Assembly: GCF_013179805.1 (NCBI RefSeq)
Contig: NZ_SRRZ01000073.1
Span: 1-35,925 of the forward strand
Length of the DNA: 35,925 nt
Reading direction: 5' to 3'
Source: Microcoleus asticus IPMA8
GTDB taxonomy: Bacteria; Cyanobacteriota; Cyanobacteriia; Cyanobacteriales; Microcoleaceae
Shown here piece after piece: positions 25,912 through 32,365 of this stretch (its first letter is position 1; every line of letters begins with the position of its first letter). Under the pieces are notes generated by a model. It ran no database searches. It was not told where the DNA came from and was given only the letters and a program-made list of their open reading frames with translations. The position numbers and the translations under genes are program-made.

Positions 25912-26200
25912 GAAGTCCTGGTTTCAAATTTCAAGCTGATGTCTTTAGCTTATTCTGTCCTAGCAGCTCCTTCTTAAGCTAGCTTTATACAAACTTTACA
26001 AAAACGCCTTAAAACTCGCCCGCCGAGAGTGATATCCAAGGCAAAAATAGACTTGAGTCTACCAGTCGCTGTTTTAGCCCCAAGATTTTTGAACGCAGTC
26101 GCTGCCAAACTTTGACATCGGAATCAAGATTTTTGTGGATTCAGGCCGATTAATCTTGTCGTTAATAATTTTTTTGCCTGTCTTGCACAGGATAGCCACC

Positions 26201-26252
26201 GCAGTTAACAGTTAACAGCTAACACAGAAGTCAACAGTTAACCGTTAACTGC
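26201..26252. repeat. GTTAAC-rich inverted repeat
   Basis: GCAGTTAACAGTTAAC at 26201-26216 is the reverse complement, with one mismatch, of the sequence at 26237-26252. It lies 32 bp after the DUF3318 stop and could act as a 3' hairpin of that minus-strand transcript, although no T-tract follows. GTTAAC arrays of this kind are dispersed in cyanobacterial genomes. Confidence 0.65.
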
Positions 26253-26284
26253 AAAACCCCCGTAACAAGTGCCGGAGGATGAGG

Positions 26285-26953
26285 TTAAGAATTGTAGACG
26301 TTTTCTGACTGGGAAGTTTCGCGGGTGATGGGTTTGACTTTGGCTTTGGCTTTCGCTGCGTTGCGTTTGAGGGCCTGGAGACGAGCTTCGTATTTAGCCC
26401 GCTGCTGTTTTTTGGAGGTTTGCTCAATTAAGGTTTTTAAGGCACTGCCGAGGCTTTTGTAGGCGTTTGGGAGTGTGTAGCCGAAGCGGGTAGCCAGGGC
26501 GAGGGCTTTTTCGTCGGCGTCTACTGCTTCTTTTAAACTTTTCTCTCCGTTGTTTTTTTGGTAAAGTCTCCAGCCGGAGACGCCGCACAGGGATAGGGCC
26601 AGTATTAACAGCAAGCCGTCTTGCACCCAAAGTTCACCGACGGCGCCGCCTAAACCAATGGCGAGGGCTGCCATTTCCCAACCATCTCTGGGGATGGTGT
26701 CGTTTTGGATTCTGGCGACTTCGTGCCAAAATAGGAGGTTGCGCTGATCCATTGCTAGCTGTTCCCAGCGGATCAGGTCTATTTGGATTTCTACCTGGTC
26801 TTTGCCTATTTCTTCGCTCCGGATCAGGGTAGGATTAACTTCTATTGTTTTTTCTACTGTTACCCAACTTTGGAGTTCTGGGGGCAGTATATTTTTCAAG
26901 CGCCGGATCTCACTCATCTCGGCTCTTGCTGTAGAGGTTGCATAGGATGTCAT
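26285..26953 (-). CDS. DUF3318 membrane protein
   Basis: A 222-residue protein of the cyanobacterial DUF3318 family. It opens with the conserved soluble part (E-M-S-E-I-R-R-L-K-N-I-L-P-P-E-L near 12-28 and the R-W-E-Q-L-A-M-D-Q-R-N-L-L-F-W-H-E-V-A-R-I segment at about 62-82), then two hydrophobic helices around 93-130, and ends in a basic Lys/Ala-rich tail (about 180-215) likely to be a coiled coil or nucleic-acid- or membrane-contacting region. Function is unknown. The gene is alone, followed by a GTTAAC inverted repeat. Confidence 0.85.
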   Translation of the reverse strand: MTSYATSTARAEMSEIRRLKNILPPELQSWVTVEKTIEVNPTLIRSEEIGKDQVEIQIDLIRWEQLAMDQRNLLFWHEVARIQNDTIPRDGWEMAALAIGLGGAVGELWVQDGLLLILALSLCGVSGWRLYQKNNGEKSLKEAVDADEKALALATRFGYTLPNAYKSLGSALKTLIEQTSKKQQRAKYEARLQALKRNAAKAKAKVKPITRETSQSENVYNS

Positions 26954-27126
26954 AGCTCCGGCCTATTGATTTTCCAAAGGTTAATATGTGTCTATTTCTG
27001 GAGTATAGCAAACCTTGAATCCAAATATAGTCTAGCAACGGGGGTCGATCGACCAATACTTGCAAATTTACTTGATTTTACTCGAAGAGGGCGATCGCAA
27101 CTGCCTGCTCGATCATTGACTTTCGA

Positions 27127-27282
27127 CTATTTCATCAACGGTTCGATTTCTTGTAGCAATTTCGACCAAGCCGACAAAACTTCCGGCTTAGAAGTTATGC
27201 CTTTTTGAACTCCCACCCCTTTGTTCAATACTTCAGAAATTCTGTAATAACCGTGCCGCCGAGCTTCGCCTGTTAAACTCAC
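27127..27282 (-). CDS. Possible 51-residue open frame, perhaps a gene remnant
   Basis: A minus-strand frame from GTG 27282 (just after AGGGGA) to TAG gives 51 residues with natural-looking composition: E-A-R-R-H-G-Y-Y-R-I-S-E-V-L-N-K-G, then S-A-W-S-K-L-L-Q-E-I-E-P-L. I do not recognise a family. The balanced use of residues and the amphipathic C-terminal helix argue for real or formerly real coding, but the closeness of the ribosome-binding site and the repeat-rich setting make this uncertain. Confidence 0.3.
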   Translation of the reverse strand: MSLTGEARRHGYYRISEVLNKGVGVQKGITSKPEVLSAWSKLLQEIEPLMK

Positions 27283-27338
27283 TCCCCTCTAACTCTACCT
27301 GGGTTTATAGGAGCTTTTAAATTGTTCTACTGCAACTG

Positions 27339-27715
27339 TCATAAGTCCAGCAATCCATAATCGACATCAACATTTTTTCCATCTTCGTCTCGAAACTCCA
27401 TCACTTCTAAACGGATAATTTTCGGGGAGTTTGACGGTCGAGAAACTCTAGCAAATCTAAATAAATCATTTGTGTACAACCAACATTTTTATTTAATTTT
27501 AATTTTATTAAAATTAAATAAAAATTGCAATAGTTTCTTAACCATGCTAAAATTTTGACAGCTCTCGTAAAAACGTCTAAGATGCTTTTACCTTGTATCC
27601 CAATACTTTCTACAGAATTTTCTGGAGAACCATAAGGGCTAAATAAACAACAATTTATTGACAATTCGGACTGTAATTTACCGTCGTTTTTCCTGATTAC
27701 TAACAGCTTCTGCAT
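27339..27715 (-). pseudogene. Possible decayed small gene
   Basis: Two overlapping minus-strand frames look like pieces of coding sequence. Frame one runs from ATG 27715 (M-Q-K-L-L-V-I-R-K-N-D-G-K-L-Q) but passes through an AT-only stretch near 27490-27530 before stopping at 27407. Frame two, 27339-27488, has protein-like content without a start (F-A-R-V-S-R-P-S-N-S-P-K-I-I-R-L-E-V-M-E-F-R-D-E-D-G-K-N-V-stop region). The pattern fits a small gene broken by frameshifts. No family was recognised, so this is tentative. Confidence 0.25.
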
Positions 27716-27765
27716 TTTTTGATTTCTCTGCTACCTAGCACCATCTCTGATTAACAACATTTTTG

Positions 27766-27876
27766 GGCGTTGCTGAATAGAGGTATGAACCTATTTTGTT
27801 TGGAATTAAAAAAATCAACCATACTTGGCTTATGGCAATTGTGAAATCTTCAATTATACCTGTATTAAGCAACGCC
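27766..27876. mobile_element. 111-bp MITE-like element with terminal inverted repeats
   Basis: The left end GGCGTTGCTGAATAGAGGTA and the reverse complement of the right end GGCGTTGCTTAATACAGGTA match at 20 of 24 positions when extended, and enclose 63 bp with no coding capacity. GGCGTTGCTGAAT-type ends are found on cyanobacterial IS elements (IS5-like), so a non-autonomous derivative is likely. The right end stops six bases after the stop codon of the neighbouring membrane-protein gene. No clear target duplication could be read. Confidence 0.7.
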
Positions 27877-27882
27877 AAATAA

Positions 27883-28938
27883 TTAAAGTGACTTGAGAAG
27901 ACCGCTTTCTAACTGATAAATTGCTGCCATGATTCCGCTTTCAGGATTTGTAAGCAGGGACTTTTTGACATCTTTCAAGTATTCTACAATGTGTTCCCGC
28001 AAAATCGGTCTTTCTACTTTGACTGTGTGATTGTAATCCCACAAATCCCAAATGATAATCCCGATGCCGACAATCGGGTCGATTAAACTTACTCCCAACT
28101 GACTCGCAACTGTACCGCCTGTTTTTGTGGCAACTTTGGCGGCGGCTTTGCTGGCAACTTTGGCGGTAACTTTACTACCAACTTTAGCTGCGACTCCCAA
28201 AATTAAGGGTTTAGCAACCAAGTAACCGCTACCGCCAACTAATACTTTTAATGATAAATTCGAGACGTTTCCTTTGTCGCTAATTGTGGTAGCAATATCG
28301 TTCAAATATTTGTCCCACTGTACCTGCGGTATGCTATAATTGTTTTGAACTACTTTAACATTTTTGCTAACTTCTGATATGTACAAATTAGCAGTATCTT
28401 GAGTGATTAATTGAAAGCGCAGTTGAGCGTTTTTTGGCACCAGCACGCGGTTAGCAAATTCTCTTTGAAAGTCCTCGGTTAATTTTTCTGAAACAGCACG
28501 AGATGCTGCTGTCATATCAAATCTGTTGAGTACGGCTGATTTCACGAAATTAAAAGGTACGGTAAACTCCATCTTTTTTTGATTGAAGTAATCGAAGTAC
28601 CAATCGAGGAAACTGTTGTCAACTCGCGCGATTACTTCGGTTTCCCATTTGTCCAACTCTTTAGATGCGAAAGTTTCGGCAGTTATATGAGATTGTTGGA
28701 TAGCGTTTTTAACGTCTTGGTTGACTTTGCTAAAATCGTGTGGCGGCGAGACTACAACTGCTGTGGTTCCCGTATTTGTTAGTGACTGGGAAATTAGAAA
28801 GTTACCTAATAGGGGAATGATAACTACTAAAATTACGATCGTCCAAATCATCGGTGTCACTGTTTTGATAAACTGACCGATAACTCTGAGACGTTCTGTT
28901 TTCTCTGAATAGCTAATTTCTTCCTTGTCTTGACTCAT
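27883..28938 (-). CDS. Membrane-anchored protein of unknown function
   Basis: Not recognised. A 351-residue protein with a short cytoplasmic N terminus, one clear transmembrane helix at about 29-49, a mostly helical charged region of about 200 residues, an Ala/Lys/Thr repeat (A-K-V-x-S-K pattern, about 250-274), and a second hydrophobic stretch at about 285-302 (L-I-D-P-I-V-G-I-G-I-I-I-W-D-L-W). The C terminus is an amphipathic helix. The topology suggests a bitopic or hairpin-anchored protein whose main part lies outside the cytoplasm. The Ala/Lys stretch before the second hydrophobic helix could be an amphipathic membrane-active segment. No operon partner is seen; a MITE abuts its 3' end. 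Confidence 0.75.
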   Translation of the reverse strand: MSQDKEEISYSEKTERLRVIGQFIKTVTPMIWTIVILVVIIPLLGNFLISQSLTNTGTTAVVVSPPHDFSKVNQDVKNAIQQSHITAETFASKELDKWETEVIARVDNSFLDWYFDYFNQKKMEFTVPFNFVKSAVLNRFDMTAASRAVSEKLTEDFQREFANRVLVPKNAQLRFQLITQDTANLYISEVSKNVKVVQNNYSIPQVQWDKYLNDIATTISDKGNVSNLSLKVLVGGSGYLVAKPLILGVAAKVGSKVTAKVASKAAAKVATKTGGTVASQLGVSLIDPIVGIGIIIWDLWDYNHTVKVERPILREHIVEYLKDVKKSLLTNPESGIMAAIYQLESGLLKSL

Positions 28939-29149
28939 GGCGGTTTCTCAACTGATGAGAGTTGGGCTAGTTTCGATTATAGGCGATCGTACCTGCGATC
29001 GTGTTACGGGCGTGTGGCCTGAGATTCTGGAAGGGTTGGGGAAAAGTGCGCGCTAGTGAAGCTATCCCACAGAAAATCGCCAGTTTTTAATTCTTGACTG
29101 CATAGAAATTAAAGTGGTACTATTTTTGAATAGATCTCAAGCTGTTAAT

Positions 29150-29998
29150 ATGACCTTAGATCCTTTGCTCCGCAAGCTAGCAGCCATAAATCAAGCTTTA
29201 TCTGCCATTTCAGCAGAAACCTGCACGGTGGCAGGATGCAATCAAGCAGTTTCAAAACCCGGTCACAAATTATGCTACGAACATTGGAAAGCTAACAACG
29301 CTCAACCCGTGTCAGCGCCCAAACCTAAACCCCAACAATCCTCTTCCCCCTCACTTCTGTCCGCTACCAGCATCAGCGAGAAACTAGAAATATCAAAGCA
29401 CAAAGTCAATCCGATTTTAGCGGAGTTAGGATTGGTAAACAAAGAGCGCAACGGCTGGGTAGCCACTAAGCGGGGAATAGGTTTTGGGGCGGTGGAAAAA
29501 ACCTACCCTCAAGATAACACTCCTTATGTGCTTTGGCCAGAATCTATACTGACAAATCAAGTTTTTCTAGCGACTATTGAGAGTCTTAAAGGTGACAATT
29601 CAGAACAGAGCAAAACAGAAGTAAACACAAAGCTAGGGTTCCGCGAGAAGTTTCGGGCGAGTGCACAGCATCGAACAACCGACGGTCATTTTGTGCGGTC
29701 TAAAGCTGAAGTTTTGATTGATAATTGGCTCTATATGGCGGAGCTTGTTCACGCCTATGAACGCCGACTACCCATAGAGGAAGAAGCTTACTGTGACTTT
29801 TATATTCCTGGGGGAAAGGTGTATATTGAATACTGGGGATATGAGAACAACCCGGAGTATGTGGCGCGTAAGGAAGTGAAACAAGAACTATATCAGAAGT
29901 ACGAACTCAACCTGATTGAGTTAACAGATGAACACATCAAAAATTTGGATGATTATTTGCCTAGAATGTTATTAAAATTTGGCGTAATTGTAAATTGA
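29150..29998 (+). CDS. Zinc-finger / winged-helix / PD-(D/E)XK-like protein
   Basis: A 282-residue protein with three visible parts. Residues 25-45 hold C-T-V-A-G-C and L-C-Y-E-H, giving a Cys25, Cys30, Cys42, His45 set for one zinc. Residues about 70-115 look like a winged helix (S-I-S-E-K-L-E-I-S-K-H-K-V-N-P-I-L-A-E-L-G-L-V, then G-W-V-A-T). Residues about 175-282 resemble a PD-(D/E)XK nuclease core: R-S-K-A-E-V-L-I-D-N-W-L, then A-Y-C-D-F-Y-I-P, then V-Y-I-E-Y-W-G, with the L-I-E-L-T-D strand later. The canonical Lys of E-x-K is replaced by Trp/Gly, with Lys223-type candidates elsewhere. ATG 29150 is preferred over GTG 29114 because it begins a regular helix. A DNA-binding nuclease or a regulator derived from one is inferred; no modification enzyme is adjacent. 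Confidence 0.7.
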   Translation: MTLDPLLRKLAAINQALSAISAETCTVAGCNQAVSKPGHKLCYEHWKANNAQPVSAPKPKPQQSSSPSLLSATSISEKLEISKHKVNPILAELGLVNKERNGWVATKRGIGFGAVEKTYPQDNTPYVLWPESILTNQVFLATIESLKGDNSEQSKTEVNTKLGFREKFRASAQHRTTDGHFVRSKAEVLIDNWLYMAELVHAYERRLPIEEEAYCDFYIPGGKVYIEYWGYENNPEYVARKEVKQELYQKYELNLIELTDEHIKNLDDYLPRMLLKFGVIVN

Positions 29999-30009
29999 TT
30001 GAAAAGTAC

Positions 30010-30075
30010 GACCGCACTCTTAATCCACGTTAATCTGCGTTAATCTGCCTGTATCAGCGGTGCATAAAAAAATAA
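30010..30075 (+). repeat. Left direct repeat flanking hicB
   Basis: 66 bp that align without gaps to 30372-30437 with 11 mismatches (83% identity). It includes the ATCTGCGTTAATCTGCC motif and ends in CATAAAAAAATAA. Together the copies bracket the hicB-like gene. Confidence 0.75.
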
Positions 30076-30123
30076 AATAGCGATCGCCCTTTAACCCTCC
30101 CTCAAACTCGATTGTCCTTTATG

Positions 30124-30354
30124 CTAAACATCAACCGCAGGTAAAGGAATCTCATCGCCGCACTCATAAGCAGTCTCTACCCACAATTCCCTAGCTTCCT
30201 CAATGTTCTCCGTCGCTTCCGACAAAGTTTCACCTACAGACATACAACCCGGAAGGTCTTTTATTATGGCTGTATAACCTTCAGATTCTCGGTAAAAACT
30301 GATACCATATTTCAGGCTCAAGTAATAATCTAGAGATTTAAGCTTGACTTTCAT
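30124..30354 (-). CDS. HicB family antitoxin, no HicA partner
   Basis: A 76-residue HicB-like protein. The partial RNase-H-like fold is recognised by Y-T-A-I-I-K-D-L-P-G-C-M-S-V-G-E-T-L-S-E-A-T-E-N (about 27-50), the family core, followed by A-R-E-L-W-V-E-T-A and the acidic-Pro end G-D-E-I-P-L-P. A complete HicAB pair would have a small HicA RNase (about 60-80 residues with a catalytic His) next to it; neither side has such a frame, so this is a solitary antitoxin or a HicB-fold regulator. The starting residues before Y-G-I-S-F are unusual for HicB and may hold a different N terminus. It lies between two 66-bp direct repeats, which suggests it moved or duplicated as a cassette. Confidence 0.82.
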   Translation of the reverse strand: MKVKLKSLDYYLSLKYGISFYRESEGYTAIIKDLPGCMSVGETLSEATENIEEARELWVETAYECGDEIPLPAVDV

Positions 30355-30371
30355 CTTCTAATTAAAAGAGC

Positions 30372-30437
30372 GATCGCACACTTCATCCGCGTTCATCTGC
30401 GTCAATCCGCCTACATCAGCGGTTCCTAAAAAAATAA
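30372..30437 (+). repeat. Right direct repeat flanking hicB
   Basis: The second copy of the 66-bp repeat (83% identical to 30010-30075), with ATCTGCGTCAATCCGCC and CCTAAAAAAATAA. Its A-run forms the T-tract of the chlN terminator on the minus strand, so the repeat has been co-opted or the terminator overlaps it by chance. Confidence 0.75.
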
Positions 30438-30456
30438 GGTGAGCAACGCCCACCTT
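30427..30456 (-). terminator. Intrinsic terminator of the chlL-DUF5331-chlN operon
   Basis: On the minus strand AAGGTG and CACCTT pair around GGGCGTTGCT-type loop bases, followed by ATTTTTTTAGG. It begins 20 bases after the chlN stop codon. Confidence 0.8.
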
Positions 30457-30475
30457 ACTCTCTTACTAAAAACGA

Positions 30476-31885
30476 TTAAACCTTCGCTTCATTCTTCACC
30501 AAATTACCCCAACCCAAATCCTTCAGCGAATTATTCCGGCGCAGCGGACGAGTCACCAACTCCAAAATATCCCGCGCATTACCAAAGCCGTGAATCTGAG
30601 CAAAAGTAAACTCAACAGACCACTTAGTATTAATCCCCCGCGCTTCCAAAGGATTAGCGTGAGCCATACCAGTAATCACCAAGTCAATATTCTGCTCGTA
30701 AATCCGCTGAAGCTGATTGTAATTGTCCGGTTTCTCCACAATCCGAGGAGTAGGAACTCCCATCTCGTGACAAGTTTTTTCTAACAAAGCCAATTCTGCC
30801 GCCTGATAGCGCTTGTCCATGTAAGGAATTCCGATTTCCGGGCAAGTCATGCCGCAGCGAATCAAGAAACGTGCTAAAGAAATCTCTAGCAAATTGTCTC
30901 CCATAAAGAAGACAGATTTACCGCGAATTATTTGCAGGTAATCTTCCAAGCCAGCCCAGATTTGCGCTTCCCGTTCGTCCAAACCTTTTGGTTCAATTCC
31001 CAATACTGAGCAAATCTTTTCAATCCAAGCGCGAGTTCCGTCAGGGCCGATCGGGAATGGCGAACCAATTAGCTTACACTTGCGGCGGCGCATCAACGTA
31101 GAAGCAGTGCGCGACAAGAACGGATTCATGCCCGATACATAATAGCCTTCTTCCAAGACTGGCAATTCAGTGTAGCGCTTGGAAGGAAGCCAACCGGAAA
31201 CTTTGATTCCTTGCTTCTTCAATTCTAGAGTTAGCTGAGTAACAACCGGATCGGGCAAAGAACCGAAAAGTACCAGCGGTGTGTGCTTGACATATTCCGA
31301 TTCATCTGCTGCAACTTCCTCTTTTTTCTTGCCGAAATTCAGCAGTTGAGAGATAGCATTGCGTTCTTGTTTCTGAGATTCCATCACGGGCGCTTTCTCA
31401 GGGCATTTAGCAGCCATCGCTGCTAAAACGGTATCTTCCCCTTGAGTAAAAGCGTAATCCAAGCCGTTAGCGCGCGCTGTGACGATGGGAATGCCAATTT
31501 CTGCTTCGAGTTTCGGCGCTAACCCTTCCAAATCCATTTTGATGATTTCGGTGGTGCAAGTGCCGATCCAGACAATTACACTCGGGTTACGATCGCGCTT
31601 AATTTGCAAGCACAGCCGCTTCAACTCATCATAGTCGTTTAACTGAGCGGAAATATCGCCTTCTTCCAACTCAGCCATCGCATAGCGAGGCTCAGCAAAA
31701 ATCATCACGCCCATTGCGTTTTGCAAGAAATAGCCGCAAGTCTTAGTACCGATGACCAAGAAAAAGCTATCTTCAATTTTTTGATAAAGCCAAGCTACGC
31801 AGCTAATCGGACAAAAAGTGTGATAATTGCCTGTTTCGCATTCAAAGTTTAAAGCTTCCGGTTCATTAGTAGTAATAGCAGTCAT
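30476..31885 (-). CDS. chlN: Light-independent protochlorophyllide reductase subunit N
   Basis: ChlN, 469 residues, full length. It pairs with ChlB to form the catalytic component of dark-operative protochlorophyllide reductase. Three Cys ligands of the shared NB [4Fe-4S] cluster are visible: Cys25 (H-T-F-C-P-I-S-C), Cys50 (T-K-T-C-G-Y-F) and Cys110 (I-G-T-C-T-T-E-I); the fourth ligand is Asp36 of ChlB. The middle stretch K-E-E-V-A-A-D-E-S around residue 190 is a variable loop in the family. A GGGAG ribosome-binding site lies 12 bases before the ATG. It is the last gene of the chlL-DUF5331-chlN group, but the gap of 480 bp before it is full of repeats, so a separate promoter is possible. Confidence 0.98.
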   Translation of the reverse strand: MTAITTNEPEALNFECETGNYHTFCPISCVAWLYQKIEDSFFLVIGTKTCGYFLQNAMGVMIFAEPRYAMAELEEGDISAQLNDYDELKRLCLQIKRDRNPSVIVWIGTCTTEIIKMDLEGLAPKLEAEIGIPIVTARANGLDYAFTQGEDTVLAAMAAKCPEKAPVMESQKQERNAISQLLNFGKKKEEVAADESEYVKHTPLVLFGSLPDPVVTQLTLELKKQGIKVSGWLPSKRYTELPVLEEGYYVSGMNPFLSRTASTLMRRRKCKLIGSPFPIGPDGTRAWIEKICSVLGIEPKGLDEREAQIWAGLEDYLQIIRGKSVFFMGDNLLEISLARFLIRCGMTCPEIGIPYMDKRYQAAELALLEKTCHEMGVPTPRIVEKPDNYNQLQRIYEQNIDLVITGMAHANPLEARGINTKWSVEFTFAQIHGFGNARDILELVTRPLRRNNSLKDLGWGNLVKNEAKV

Positions 31886-31919
31886 ATTTCAAATGTTCTC
31901 CCTTTAAATTGTTTTTAGT

Positions 31920-32104
31920 CTCGAACAGGACAGGCTCGCCTAGCGAGGAAATACCTGGATTTTGCGATCGCCTCGCTGCTCTCGCGGACGAGAGAAATAG
32001 GTTATTTTTTCTATCAAACGCGAACAGGCACAGGAGCGAAAAAAAATCTGTTTTTTGCGATCGCGCTGAAGCAGCGAACAATAATAGAAATACCTGGTTT
32101 TGGC
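31920..32104. repeat. Two ~95-bp degenerate repeat units upstream of chlN
   Basis: CGAACAGGACAGG near 31922 and CGAACAGGCACAGG near 32021 start two related units; inside them GAAATACCTGGATTTTGCG (31948), GAAATAGGTTATTTTTT (31994), a GAAAAAAAATCTG copy (32038) and GAAATACCTGGTTTTGGCG (32087) recur every 44-49 bp. Each is rich in HIP1 octamers. The motif is the same as the dispersed repeat near 6.4 kb. It lies in the spacer between DUF5331 and chlN, so transcripts of the operon may carry it. Confidence 0.6.
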
Positions 32105-32260
32105 GTAATTCCCCTGAAAAATAGATGCAGCCCACTCAATATTTCCGCAGCAGCCGCAGCATCCAAAATTTGGGCTAAAAAATTCTGCGCGAGGGCATAT
32201 AATCCCTCACAGCAGGGATTTAGTGTTCTTCAACTCGCTAAGCCAAAAAGCCTTTTGGCA

Positions 32261-32308
32261 GTTGTGAGTTTGAGCTAATAAAATAATTAACAGCTCACAA
32301 CTCACAAC
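32261..32308. repeat. Inverted repeat after the DUF5331 gene
   Basis: GTTGTGAGTT (32261-32270) is the reverse complement of the sequence at 32299-32308, and inner TGAGCT / AGCTCA arms extend the stem. A second hairpin, GCCAAAA-AGCC-TTTTGGC, lies just before it at 32242-32259. The pair sits 60-120 bases after the DUF5331 stop and may attenuate or process the operon mRNA before chlN. Confidence 0.6.
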
Positions 32309-32365
32309 TCACAAATAGAGCGGGAAACTTCAAGACTAGGAGAGACGCGGGCGATCGCAACAACC

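Noticed and set aside
31866..32135. 89-codon minus-strand frame overlapping the chlN start
   Set aside because: It is translation of the dispersed GAAATACCTGG repeats and overlaps the true chlN start in another frame.
32261..32308. Possible CRISPR-like spaced repeats (AACTCACAACTCACAA)
   Set aside because: The units are only 8-10 bp, adjacent and palindromic with no spacers; no cas gene in the window.
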